Positions 1 to 11,397 of a stretch of DNA of 64,000 nucleotides are shown here, piece after piece (the first letter of the stretch is position 1; the number at the start of each line of letters is the position of its first letter). The stretch lies in the NCBI GenBank assembly GCA_022036555.1, contig CM039139.1:19057376-19121375 (forward strand). Reading direction: 5' to 3'. A model generated the notes under the pieces. That model made no database searches. It had not been told where the DNA came from and saw only the letters and a list, made by a program, of their open reading frames with translations. Position numbers and translations under genes: made by a program. Origin of the DNA: Microstegium vimineum (lineage: Eukaryota; Streptophyta; Magnoliopsida; Poales; Poaceae).

Positions 1-32
1 AGTGATAAGCAAGCAACACAATAGCAGATTAC

Positions 33-2947
33 CTAAACTGAGTTTCTACCACACCATTAGTCCGTACTCTTGCATGAAGTACGTCCTCCTGCAAAATCAG
101 TCCTTGTCAAGTAGTCCACATAAATTATTAGAGAGTAAAATCAAGAGCAAGCCTTTTAAGACTATCCTCAAATAACCAGGTAGTAACAGAAATAGATATG
201 AGGAAACATCCACATGCAAGGAAATGTTTCTAGATGGCATGAGGATGACTGGATTCAGCCAATTCAGACAGCCTATAGATATTTTATTAGGCAAGTAGCA
301 TATATGATCAATCAAGAAATACCTTAAGGAAAATATCCACAAATAGTATCATGAGTAATGACAGATCAGAACAAGATGATTCCAATTTATGCACTTTAGA
401 GGCTGCTTCCAAATGTACCACTATTATTCAAACAAATAAATGTAACAATTTTCTTTGCTTGAGAGGAGGGAACATTGTTGCTAGAGAAAAATAACCTCGG
501 TAGTGTGACCATGCTTATGTTATGGAAGTTGAGAAAGGAATCAAAAGTCTTTTCAGCAAAGAAAAATTTCTGGTACATAAACGCATGGAAACTCCAGAGG
601 TTGAGGCCTGAGGGACTCAAATAAGGGCCTGTTTGGTAGAGTTGTGCTCCGTGATTCTCCAGCTGTGCTCCCTGATTCTCTGGTGAAGTGATTCTGTGGC
701 TGAAAATGATTCTCTTTGATTGTTTAGCCTAAACTCTCAAAATCAACATGAAGAATTACTTCACAGAATCAGGTGAAGCTACTTTTTTCAGCTCTCAGCC
801 TCTTAGTTCATTTCAGAGAATCACTTCATAGAATCAGCAGAGAATCCTTTATCACTGAAAATTGCGTTTGGCAGTCAGGGAATGATTCTCCCTGAGAATC
901 AGCTCCGTGGAGCGCTGCCAAATGGCCCCTAAGATTAAGCCCGTTATATAGAAGTTTAGTAGGTTTTCCCCTCACTGCACTGCAACTAGGCATGATGATT
1001 CTACCTTGTTATATATAAGGTGTAAATTGTAATATGTATTCCCTCCCTGAATATTTAAACTACTGGTGATTCTCGTTCTGCTGCTATTTGACAACCTCAA
1101 ACAGTATGTAAATTTCAGTACCATGACAATCAACATGAATTAGTATGCCAATGTCAGAAAACACATAGGTAAAATCTCTCTTTTAAAAAAAGTAGATCGA
1201 AGATAATTGTGTACCTTTGTTGGTACATAATCTACTTCGGATAATCTGTCCAAATTTTCCATGAAGTACTGTGCACAGTCTGGGACTTGCAGAATACTTC
1301 CACGCGAGTAAGTTTCCTACAAATGAATTTCTAAATAATCAGGCTTTCTGTTTAAAAGTTTATACATTTTTAAAATCAAAGCAGAAGAAACTTCACCTGA
1401 ATGGCTGGATCTTGCCATAGTTTTCTTACATCCTGCACACGTTCTTTGTTTAGCGATGGGTAATCCAACTTGACACCAATTTCTAAGAGTTTTTCTCCAA
1501 TCTCCTGAAGTTATAATAAAGTTACAATACAAAAACACAGAAGGTATTTTAGTGGGCTAATAAGTAATAAGTAATAAGTAATAAGGTGTGCTCTGTGCAA
1601 TGAGAAGCTTCTAAGAGCTAATAAATGCATTGAAATACCTACAAAGATGGCATTTGTTAACTGTTTAAACTCATAACTACAAACAAAGCAAATGCTCAAA
1701 ATCTGACCTAGATGAATATCGCATAATAACATTTCAAACAAGAAATATTTGAGCATATCTACAGATGCCTTCTAAAAAGCAATAACATGTAGGTGCAAGG
1801 TTACTAGATACCAGAAGATGTAAATGATTTTCTGTAAAATCTAAGGAGAAATGCATAATCGTTTTTTGCCTCCCTATTCCATTTAGTTGAATTTCATTTC
1901 AACAGATATCATTCAAGAGCATGTAATCGTGCAAAGCATACTAAGGCATTTTGGGTTAGCAAAACTCCAGGCAGATTTGTTAAACCATAGCAATTGTGTC
2001 GGCCAAACCACATTAGGACAATTACGTTGCAAAATAACCAAGTTTGGCAAAAAAAAATAACTCTAATTCCTAAGTAAAAAAGGTGCAAACCTGACTATCT
2101 GGAGATAACACATATTTTGAGGAATCTGGTTCCACTTGGGCTAGCTCTTTAGCTCCCTCGTATAATATCTGTGTGTGCATATTTAACTCATTACTGAGAC
2201 AAAATAATCGTTACTACAACATAAGAGAAAAAAAAAAGACACACCCTTTCTAGTATAGCATACTTTAATTGTCTGATACACGTTTGCATGGATGACTGAC
2301 GTGTAGCTCTTAAGCTCTGCCTCATCAAAGCCAGTTTGGAAAAGGAGCTTTATCTGTGAATGAGTGGTCAGACATATATAGATGGCTTGCTGTCTTGCTG
2401 AAGACATAAGAATTATGATTCTCCAGGGAATGGCATAAGCCTTACTTGTTTAAATATTGTAGACTTCCCCGATTCTCCAGCACCTTACAAATAAGCGAAT
2501 TGAAAAGGAGGAGCAATGTTAGGAAGACAGGCAAAGTAATTTATCGATGGACAACACATCATCAAGTCTAGAATGCAGGCGAGAATTGACTAGGGATCAA
2601 CTTCACGATAGTTCTTTTGGCTGATACAGAAAAATATCAAGACAAAAGTCTACAAACAGGTATACTTCACATGACAAAATACCTCGAATTCAAGTAAGTT
2701 GGCATTACCAAGAAGTAAGAGCTTGTGGATGTGTTGCTCGGCCTTTGTTTCTTGCAAAATCCTCCGGTCGATGTCTGCAGACTGCACCCACTCTACTAAT
2801 GTCAGAAGGTATCGAGTGTTGCTTCTTACCAACACAAACATGAAACCTACTGACAGCATTAGCTTGGTATAAGCGACAAGTTACCTTTGCATTTTCAGCT
2901 GCTTCAGTCTCGTCGAAGGAATGGGATCTGCTACAGGATGAGCCCAT
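33..2947 (-). CDS. GPA1: Heterotrimeric G-protein alpha subunit, 5' part (exons 1-8)
   Basis: Plant G-alpha, the GTP-binding switch of the plasma-membrane heterotrimeric G protein (orthologues: rice RGA1/D1, maize CT2, Arabidopsis GPA1). Eight coding exons with GT-AG borders: 2885-2947, 2709-2781, 2446-2483, 2264-2353, 2091-2168, 1397-1504, 1215-1316 and 33-88. They join in frame for about 202 residues with no stop. The start at 2947 gives MGSSCSRSHS, which supplies Gly2 for N-myristoylation and Cys5 for palmitoylation. The P-loop GAGESGKST (residues 46-54) is split over exons 2 and 3. Exon 8 carries the switch I region RVRTNGVVE with the conserved Arg and Thr. The helical domain lies in exons 4-7. 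A GT donor follows exon 8 at 32-31, so switch II, NKFD and the C-terminus lie left of the window. An in-frame ATG ten codons upstream (2977) would bury the lipidation site and is not preferred. Identification is by recognised family sequence; exon borders are read directly. Confidence 0.95.
625..929. mobile_element. Tourist-like (PIF/Harbinger) MITE in G-alpha intron 7
   Basis: A 305 bp non-coding element. Its left end reads GGGCCTGTTTGG and the complement of its right end reads GGGGCCATTTGG. It is flanked by TAA on both sides (622-624 and 930-932), the target duplication of PIF/Harbinger elements. The interior repeats GATTCTC and AGAATCA motifs in both orientations. It lies wholly inside the intron between exons 8 and 7. 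Confidence 0.75.
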
Positions 2948-3480
2948 GCTTTCAATCACACAGGTAAGCACAGACATTGTTCTAGAAGCGCGCTCTCATG
3001 CCTGACTGAGGGGTGGATACAGTAAAGGACATGGGTGTACACATGTACACCCAATAATGTTTGCAGAAACACGAAGTTAGTAGGCATGATACATATATAC
3101 GCTTGCAATTAGATCAGATCCGATTAAAAATACCCAAATAGCTTAGGACCTAGGGTTCGGATGCTCGGTCTCGCACAGAAGGAAGCGAAGAGGAGGGGTG
3201 CGCGTACCTGGTGGGCGCACATCTCCGGCGAAGAGCTGGTGAAGGGCCTGACGAGGCTACACCTGGGCACCTGGCGTAGGGCGGCGGCGGCGGCGGCGGC
3301 GGCGGTTGCCCAGTAGCGACACTCAAAGGGGAGAGCGGGCGCACGCGGGGTGAACGGGAGAAGAAACGCAAGCGGTGAACTGGAGTTCCGTGCTGTATGG
3401 TCGCCACCTGCTGCCACTGCCAGTGAACGGGAGAAGGAAAGGCACGGTCTCACCTCGCCTGGCAAGAGAGTCACGACACT
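2948..3480 (-). promoter_or_regulatory. Probable 5' leader of the G-alpha gene with a leader intron
   Basis: The GC-rich block 3208-3480 lies directly upstream of the G-alpha start and contains an imperfect (CGG)n tract at about 3279-3304. On the minus strand it has a good donor (CACCAG followed by GTACGC near 3209), and an AG sits immediately before the start codon region near 2949. A spliced 5' untranslated leader is therefore likely. The open frames here are low-complexity and resemble no known protein. The transcription start is not defined by the sequence. Confidence 0.45.
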
Positions 3481-3574
3481 TCAGGAGGGTCAAATTGGGG
3501 TTTGACTAGAAAGTGAGAGGAAGCTTGCTTACACAGAAATCAGAAACAGCCAGCATTGTACTATTTAACATGTA

Positions 3575-3815
3575 CTGCCTCCGTGCTAAATAATTCTTTT
3601 TTTCTTTTTCAACCTCAAGTTTGATCACTTGTCTTATTCAAATTTTTTTTACAAAATACCACTTATTTTGTTATACCTTACTTATTAAATAAATAGTCTA
3701 CAAAAATAACTTAAGTTTGACTATGTTTACATATATTTTTTGAATAAAACGAGTGGTCAAAGTTAAGTTAAAAAAAGTCAAACGAATTATAATTTATAAT
3801 TTAAAACAGAGAGAA
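3575..3815. mobile_element. Stowaway-like (Tc1/mariner) MITE, degenerate
   Basis: The left end CTGCCTCCGT follows a TA; the right end, an imperfect inverse (ACAGAGAGAA), precedes a TA. The AT-rich interior includes the usual AAATTATAA-type palindromic stretches near both ends. Size (241 bp) and TA duplication fit Stowaway elements. It sits just upstream of the G-alpha leader. Confidence 0.6.
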
Positions 3816-4489
3816 TATTATGCTACCTTCTTGCCAAACAACACCAAGTGTCCATTTAGATTCTTTATCTAAAGTTTAATTACTTAAAGTTGAGACTAAA
3901 ATTTTAGACTACTTTAATATCAAGTTTAGTTTTTACGATATTGACTAAAATATAGACAACATTTTAGACTTTCTATTTAGAGCTCCGTAAGTTGAAGTCG
4001 TCTCAAACTTTAGTTGCTAAGAGCAAGACCAACAAGTCTTGAAAAATTTATTAGCCTTAAAAAATATATAGATGTCCAGGATTATTTCAGACTACAAGTT
4101 CTACCGACTTATTTTGGAAGTAACTCTTTTTGTTGTCAGTCTCTCCATTTTCACATCACGTGCTTCAGCAGGTGCTTTGTGCTTTTGTTGGATCATGCCT
4201 ATGATGCCTCTTCAAACCACTCTAAACACCTATGAAGATACAAGATGACCTGATCTAGATACTCGGTGCACAAGTGGCACTTGAGACCACCTTCCACGGT
4301 ATAGCGTTAGGCATGGTCTAAACCAACAAGCAATGACTCCCTAGCGATGAACATGTATGCACCACCACGTGCGAAGCCATTAGGTTCAACTACACTGTGA
4401 ATATATCGAGTCGTTCGGATCCTGTAGAAGCCGCACAACGGGGCCTTACAGTTTGAGCATTATTTAATTTAAGTTTCAGAGAGTAATAG
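3816..4489. other. Intergenic, no gene seen; decayed MITE-like stretch
   Basis: AT-rich spacer between the divergent G-alpha leader and the hydrolase array. About 3850-4000 is rich in AAACTTTAGT-like and inverted ACTAAAATTTTAG-like words typical of decayed MITEs, but termini and target duplication could not be fixed. No open frame here resembles a protein. Confidence 0.4.
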
Positions 4490-4775
4490 GTTTAGGAGGT
4501 GGTATCATAAGGTGTAAAGTCTTGTGTGTCACATCAGATATCACATGTATGAGTGAACCGTTACGACAAATTTATTAACCCTAATTAATCTATCATTAGT
4601 ACATGTGCTACTGTAGCAGTTAGTGTCTAATTATGGACTGATTAGGCATAAAAGTTTCGTCTCGCAGAATACATGCAAACTGTATAATTAATTATTTTTT
4701 AAAAAACTACATTTCATGTTCCATGTATGTACTCAAATATTTAATGTGATAGAATCTAAAAATTTTAAATTTTTA
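4490..4775. mobile_element. Grass MITE-like repeat of unassigned family
   Basis: Contains the run of motifs seen in a very common grass repeat: AATTAATCTATCATTAG, then GTGCTACTGTAGCA, ATGGACTGATTAGGC, TTTCGTCTCGCA, and finally a tract ending in ACTCAAATATTTAATGTGAT. The similarity is recognised by eye; exact ends and target duplication are not determined. It lies about 160 bp beyond the stop of hydrolase copy 1. Confidence 0.45.
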
Positions 4776-4932
4776 GATGAGATACATGGCCTTTACAGAA
4801 CAACGACCTTTTGTTCTCAAAGCGTCTGCATGGAATTTCTGCTACTCCCGGAGTCAGATTCAGAGATTCTCAACACGCTCCATGCTGATGCTACCGATTC
4901 CGTCGATTCGGCCTGAAGCCCAAACTGAACAG

Positions 4933-6455
4933 CTACCGAGCATGCTGGGCCGAAGAAGGCTTTTGTGATGCAAGTAAGAAATCCAAGACGACCCCGTTGA
5001 ACCGATCCGGGTCCTCCATCTGAGGCACGTGGCCTGTATTCTCGACGATTTCCAACGTAACATTCTCTCCTAAGCACCTGCCACACGTGCCATGAAAAAA
5101 AATAATTAATACGGCAGTCCGCAATTACAATATACACTGCCAAATTTGACAGCATATTTACATATGCAGTTGCGAGTTGTGACAGCCATTGGTTCGATCG
5201 TTCCATAGGGAACGGCGATTCAGGTCCCTCTGTCCAATTGCATCACAGTGAGTCAGTGACTAGTACTATGAAGTTACTTACCTCTTGACGGCAAATGCCT
5301 TTTCCAAGGGAAATATCTGATCGTGGTCTCCCCAGATGAGCAAAACGTCCTGCCATTGGCGACATCAATCGATTACAGAGTAGAGATTGAAATTCAACAC
5401 GCTGCAGACACAATTGTTTAGAAGCAAATTTCAGTGTAACAAAAGCTCGAATTTTCTGTCCATCCAAAGGTTTTGTGCGTAGTAAATCTGATTTTGTATT
5501 TGTATCCACGCAAAGGGGCTGCAACAGATATACTCACCTGAGGCAGGGGTGTCAGTTGGAACTCGTCAGTGCCGACAGTGATTGCCTTCATCAGTTGAAT
5601 CTTCTCCTCCCTTTTATCGGTGAAAAGTTGCTGCAAAAATCGTTGAATCTACACGATCACTAGCTACTCTTTCAGCTTTAATTGTTCACCAACGCAACAC
5701 AAAAAAGAACTGAAGAATTCACAGAGCGAGCACCCGCTTTGCTGTCTGTTACCTGCACGGCCTGTCCGATCACGAAGTCTGGCAGCAAGGTGATGACCTG
5801 CCTCCGGTAGAAGGACAGCTCCATGAACCGCCGCGCGCCGCGCGCGTCTAGCGGCATGAGCAGGTCGGCGGTGCGCGCGAACCCGGGGCCGGAGCGCCTG
5901 AGGAGGGCCCTGTCGTCGTCGACCGTCTTGAGCAGGTCGGAGTTGGATATCACCACGGGGCCGACCCTGCCGGGGCCCGCCGCGCGCGCCAGCGCGTAGG
6001 CCACGAACCCACCGTAGCTGGTGCCGACGACGGCGACGCGGGGGAGGCCCGGGAGCGCGTCCAGCAGAGCGGCGAGCGCGGCGGCCTGCGCGGACTCGGA
6101 CGACGCCGGGGCGGAGCCGGAGCCGCACGAGGAGGAGGAGGAGGCGCCGAAGCAGAGGAGGTCCGGGACGACGACGTGGAAGTGGCGGGACAGCGGACCC
6201 ACCTGCCGGCGCCACTGCCAGGTGGCCATTGGCCCGAAGCCGTGGATGAGCAGCAGCGGGGGCAGCCGCGGCTCCTCCCCCGGCGGCGCCCAGTAGACAG
6301 TAGTGGATGTGGATGTCGCGCTGCCCTGATGCGCCGACGCCGCCCGTATCGGACGAGGTGGCGGCGGGGAGAGAGATGGTGTGGGGTTGGAGGCCGGCGC
6401 CGTGGAACGCGCGGCGCGCGATGAAGTCCATCAGCTGGAGGATGCCGAAGCCCAT
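4933..6455 (-). CDS. Alpha/beta-hydrolase, tandem copy 1 (frameshifted)
   Basis: Alpha/beta-hydrolase-fold protein of the plant group often labelled monoacylglycerol-lipase/ABHD6-like; its substrate cannot be told from sequence. Exons: 5753-6455, 5538-5630, 5282-5349 and 4933-5077, with GT-AG borders. Visible catalytic elements are the oxyanion HGFGP, nucleophile elbow GTSYGGF, acid loop WGDHDQIFPLE and histidine loop ENTGHVPQMEDP. Exon 1 is 703 nt, one more than a multiple of three. The frame from the start at 6455 (MGFGILQLMDF) runs to about HIHYCLLG, whereas the conserved frame (VYWAPPGEEPRL onward) is offset by one base. A single-base indel therefore lies somewhere in about 6310-6420, and translation from 6455 would miss the catalytic domain. 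Reinitiation at the ATG of MATWQW (6229) would lose the oxyanion strand. It could be a pseudogene or an assembly error. Copy 2 is its closest neighbour in sequence and structure. Confidence 0.85.
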
Positions 6456-6651
6456 GCCGGCGAGAGCGAGAGAGGTGGCTGGCTCAGAGACGGTCGCGTC
6501 GCGGCTTCCTTAACTGGTGCAGTGGAGGCGAAGCGGTGGAAAAGCGATGGGCGGTGGGCGGTGGGCGATGGGCGGGAACAAGCGCAATATTTGTCCGCAT
6601 GCATGTGCTACGTCAGTCGGCCATGGCGGCATGCTCAACTCTCGCGCTTTA

Positions 6652-7284
6652 GGGCGTGTTGGTGTTTGGAACCTAGAAATGCAAAACACGGAAATGAGAA
6701 AAAAACGTAGAAATAAAGTAAAGCGAAAAATGAAAAATCGTAGGATTCTAAAACGAATCAAAAGTTAGATTGTTTGGAACACATGAATCTATTACATAGA
6801 AACCATAAAATGTTAGGCTAATATAAATACAAGTTCACCGTGATAAAAAATTAACAAACACACTATTAAAATATCATTTGCTTACACTATTAAAGATATC
6901 ATTTGCTTCACGTAGATAAACTACACTTGATATTTTATCTCATGAGTCGCGGCCCTCTGTCTGAAGCGGGTGAAGAGCTCCTCTCATCTAATGATTTTTT
7001 TTTGTCTAATCCAAACTCTATACTAAAGCTTTCTGACAAGGAACAGAAGCAAGACAAACTTGATTAGCAACTATGGTACGTGAGTGAGTGAGCGAGCCCG
7101 CGCGGGAAATTTTCCCATAGCTCTGAGCAGATTTTTTATTTCCTCCAAAAGGACAGTCTTCATTCCCTTTCCTATGGAAAGTCTTTCTCTGAATCCTTTG
7201 ATCCAAACGCATCATCTCCATTCCTTTCCTGTGGAACTGATTCCTCTATTTTTCTTTTGTTTTTCCTTCATTCCAAACGAGACC
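6652..7284. mobile_element. Tourist-like MITE between hydrolase copies 1 and 2
   Basis: The left end GGGCGTGTTGG follows TTA (6649-6651); the complement of the right end, GGTCTCGTTTGG, is bordered by TTA (7285-7287). TTA duplication and GTTTGG-type termini fit PIF/Harbinger-derived MITEs. At about 633 bp it is long for the class, so an internal insertion or two merged elements is possible. No coding capacity. Confidence 0.5.
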
Positions 7285-7493
7285 TTAGCAGTTTGCTACT
7301 CCGTATATACTTTAGGAGTACTGTGTATAGGATATGAACATTCAAACTTTCAAATGTAGTTGCTATATAGGGGAAGACATTTAAATCTGTACCATTGAAT
7401 GGACTAAATTGTCTAGCGAACTTATTACAAATATTCGAGTCGGCTACCATTAACCAATCACCAATGCACCTGACTGGTTACTGCAAGCTACCA

Positions 7494-9865
7494 CTAAACC
7501 GATGGACCATCAGGCTTGTGAGAAGCCAGCAAGAAGTCCAACATGACCTTGTTGAAGCGAGCCGGATCCTCCAGCTGAGGAGCGTGACCTGTCTTCTTTA
7601 TGACCTCCAGTCTAGCGCTCCCGTTCAGAGCCCTGAAGACACAACAATGTTACAAAGCAAGCCAGTGTATTGTTGGCACGGGCTGACGGCCACCCATATG
7701 TTTTGGGGAGAAAAATGGCAATTGCAGAGTGCATGCCAAAGTGTGCGCGTGAAAGAAACCCTCTACGTACCTCTGAACTGCAAACGCCTTTTCCACCGGG
7801 AACAACTGGTCGTGATCTCCCCATACAATCAACACTTCCTGCACGACGCACGCACCACAATGACGAAAGTTCATTCACAGACTCACGGACAGAAGCTCTC
7901 GTCGGACGGCTGTAGCGTCATCTGATAGCGCGAGATAATTAATAATCTTGCGTTTTAATAGTACCTGGGATATTGGTGTCACTTGGAACTTGTCTGTTCC
8001 GACAGTAATCCCCTTCAGGAGATGAACAAGCCGCTCCCTGTTCTCCGTGAAAAGTTTCTGACAGATGATATGTAAAAAAATAAGATCAGTATTTTGCTGA
8101 CCAGTGGACGCGGGACATCGAGGTCCACTCACAGAAGAGAACAGACAGACTCATCCGACCGTATCAGGAAAGGACGATTCACGATTCCGGCCGAGCCAAG
8201 CTAAGTGGTCGAGCATTATTGACGACTGATGAGAAGCACTGTCGAACCAAAAATAATTACTCACCTGATTTCCAGAGAAGTCGTTTTTTTAATTCAACTA
8301 ATAATTATATAAAAATTTACAATACATAACAAATATCATTCGGTTGATTATTAAGAACTCTCTCCGTTCTACGAAGAATGCATTTCTAACATAATATCAT
8401 GTTTTAGTAGTGTCATATTTTAGTATCTCAAGTTTAACCAGTTATAAATAAAAAAATATATTAACATTTATGATGTTTAATAAATATCATTAGACTAAGT
8501 ACATAATTTATTTTAATAATAAATTAATTTAGAGCTATAAATGTGAATATTATTCATTACAGATGTGATCAAACGTGAATCATTTTAGCTGACATGCAAA
8601 TAAAGGTGAACCATTAGAGCATAAACGTGAACCATCTAGCGATACTGACAGTTCTTTCTCACCTCATATTTTTTTTTCAATTAATTCTTTTTAAATGGAA
8701 CAAGTTAAAACGGGTTATATTTAAGTTGTTTTTTTTCTCCGAGCAATATTTAAGTTGTTATTCGTTCAAAAAAAATTACATAGTGATTCTGAGTACTCAC
8801 AAATATTGATTCTAAATATAAACGTTTCACTTTCACCCTGCAGGCCTGGAGTAGCAGAGTGCTGCTAGGTTTCCCGTCAATCTGAATCTACCGAAAGGAG
8901 GCTGCTGCGGTTGCAGAGTTACCAAACGAGTTGTTTGTTTATTACTACTGCAGAATGAAGTATTGCATGACACCCAATTTGTCTAGAACTTCTAAACCTG
9001 CGAACAGGATTAATGGCGGGTTAGGCATCTCGCTGGCTGGCCTGTCCTTGTTAATTTGACTTTTGTTTTGTGATGTTATTGAAAAAGACGAACAATTCTA
9101 GACTAAAGGGTCGAAGAGTTGACTCCCGGTTCCAAAGAAACGGTCAAAAGGAAGATTGCGGTCAGTACATGCACCGCACGAGCGCACCTGGATGAAGTCA
9201 CGGAGGAGGAAGTCCGGCGTCATCAGCCGCGGCGGCGGGCGGGACGAGGCCAGCTCCAGGAGCTTCCGCAGCGCGGCGGGCTCGGAGGGGAGTAGGATCT
9301 CATCCACGCCGCCCCACCCTTCGCCGGCGCGCTTCAGGAAGGCCCTGTCGTCGGCGGCCGTCTTGAGCAGGTCGGAGCTCGCGATCACCACGGGGCCCAC
9401 CCTCGCGGCCCCCGCCGCGCGCGCCAGCCAGTACGACACGAACCCGCCGTAGCTGGTGCCCGCCACGGCCACGCGCCGGCCCTCCATCCCGGGCAGCGCG
9501 TCCAGCAGCGCGGCCAGGACCGCGGCCTGCGTCGCCTCCGTCGGCGGCGGCGCCGTCTCGAACGGGTACGAGCTGCCGCCGAAGCCCAGGAGGTCCGGGA
9601 CGATGACGTGGAAGTGGCGCGAGAGCGGGCCCACCTGGCAGCGCCACTGCCAGTCGGCCCGGGGACCGAAACCGTGGACCAGCAGCAGCGGCGGGAGCTG
9701 CGGCTCCCCCTGCGGAGCCCAGTACTGGACGGTGCAAGTCGCCCCGGCGCCGCCGTCCGGGTACGGGAGCGTGACGGCGTTCTGGTGGAGGCCGGCGCCG
9801 AGGCACTCGCGGCGGGCGAAGTAGTCGAGCACCGGCACGAGGCTCAGGCTCAGGCTGGCCCCCAT
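7494..9865 (-). CDS. Alpha/beta-hydrolase, tandem copy 2 (intact)
   Basis: Intact 325-residue alpha/beta hydrolase. Exons: 9188-9865, 7965-8057, 7771-7838 and 7494-7632, all GT-AG; phases agree and the frame is open to the TAG at 7494-7496. The ATG at 9865 gives MGASLSLSLVPVLDYFARRE; no upstream in-frame ATG was seen. Catalytic elements: HGFGP (oxyanion), GTSYGGF (nucleophile Ser), WGDHDQLFPVE (acid) and KKTGHAPQLEDP (His). No signal peptide or membrane anchor is evident, so the product is probably soluble. Intron 1 is 1130 bp against 122 bp in copy 1 and holds AT-rich, possibly MITE-derived sequence. The 93 nt and 68 nt middle exons match copy 1 exactly in length and phase, showing tandem duplication. 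The natural substrate is unknown. Confidence 0.92.
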
Positions 9866-10251
9866 GGCTCTGGCTCTGGTTGGTGGCACTCAGCTGGCAG
9901 CCAGAGTGTGCAACGGCAAGAGAACGGAGGCCGATGGTTAGCTTAAAGAGAGCAGGTTGGTGCCGAATTTGCAGTTTCCAGTAGTGGGAGACGGAGGGTT
10001 CACAGGCGATGGCGCTGCAGATTTGCAAGGGAAAGGTGGTTGAGTGGACCAAACTTTTGCCGAGCTTGGAAATGAGATCGTACAGGATGGAACAGTTTTT
10101 AGGAAGTGAGCAGTGGCGGATCACACCGAAATTTTAGCTGGAGCAAAAACTTAGCTTTCCATTGGCCGCCGTCGATGCCCGTGCATATGTTCGGCTGTTC
10201 TTGTAGTAGGTTCACTCGCTTCTTTTTACTATTGTCTTTTGCTTACTTATA

Positions 10252-10426
10252 CTTCCCGTTCTAAATTAGAAGATGTTTGACCTTTTTCACTCTAAAATCA
10301 TCTTTTTTTTGTTGTGCGGTCTTAAATTTAACTATTTTTATAAAATTTTTTAAAATAAAAAATAAGATGAGCAGTTAAAAATTAGGATAAAAAATTCTAA
10401 CGTCTTATAATTTAGAATTGATGATG
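10252..10426. mobile_element. Stowaway-like MITE
   Basis: 175 bp element. The left end CTTCCCGTTCTAAATTAGAAG follows TA (10250-10251). The right end holds the inverse TTATAATTTAGAA and precedes TA (10427-10428). AT-rich interior with no coding capacity. Confidence 0.65.
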
Positions 10427-10844
10427 TATATATTACATAAGAGCCTAAAAGTTTACCAAGGTTTCTTATGCTTTTTTATATAAAGGGAATGAAGGCATGT
10501 ATCCCAGGTTCTATTGAAATTTGGAACTTCGAAATTCAAAACCATGCTAAGATAGATCATGGTGAAATATCCATTTATTTTACTATGTTTTTTTAGGTTT
10601 GCTTTGATGTAATTTATAGTTGAGATTTGGGGAGCCTTTGAAGGTGGGGGCGGTGGGCGGTGATGACGTTGATATAGTTAAGGAGGACCGCCCGATGGTG
10701 ATGTCGATGCAGCAAAACACTGGCGATGTCTTTTAGTATTTCTTTACAGGGGGCCATCATATACGTCGTCGTCGAGCACAGCATTACAGATGAGAGTGTC
10801 GGCCACGGGAAGTTTTCTGTACTCCCCTTTGTTTAAACTTCTGT

Positions 10845-10876
10845 TCTTTTCTTTTCTTTTCTTTTCTTTTTCTTTT
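10845..10876. repeat. (TTTTC)n microsatellite
   Basis: Simple repeat of TTTTC units with one slipped unit near its right end, about 1 kb upstream of hydrolase copy 2. Confidence 0.8.
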
Positions 10877-11397
10877 GCTGAAAGGGAGGCGTGTTCGCCA
10901 AAAGGATGATGTTATGTAAAGGGAGGACAAGAAGATACGGATACGGCAGCCACAATTGGACTGAGAATTAGGCTTCCATACGCTGCACAGGTGGGCTTGT
11001 CAGCGACCAGTGACCCATCAGCACAGCATCACAAGAACAATTCTGGAATGTGAATAGAACTTTGTGAAAAGGGCAGTCATCAGTTTAAGTACTACTACGT
11101 CTTGGGGCTGAGCCAGAAGAAAAGAACAGAGACAGACTGTGCGCATCACGGGACACGGCACCAGACAGAGACAGCTCTCTGAATTTCAGCTCCACAAGTT
11201 CATTTTTTTTCCAGACATTACTATTGTACAAAACAAACAAGTTCTGTAGCCCCAACGCAACCGCTGCATGCAGATCATTGCGGTTCCGCTTCTTTAATTA
11301 CAGTTGGCGACGAGCCGACGACGCATGGTGGCAGCTTTTGCAACCACCTGCTGCTGTGGGCAGGCCTTTGTTTAGTTCGGCAGCAAAAGGCCTCATC

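Larger units (their letters stand above)
9866..11397. other. Intergenic spacer between hydrolase copies 2 and 3
   Basis: Upstream region of copy 2. It holds a Stowaway-like MITE (10252-10426) and a (TTTTC)n microsatellite (about 10845-10876). Open frames overlapping 9900-10124 are extensions of antisense or shifted frames of copy 2. No gene seen. Confidence 0.6.

Noticed and set aside
9456..9946. Long plus-strand frames opposite hydrolase copy 2 exon 1
   Set aside because: Mirror frames of a GC-rich coding exon; no domain, and the minus strand has the conserved protein. The same applies to plus-strand frames at 6021-6513 and 15733-16318.
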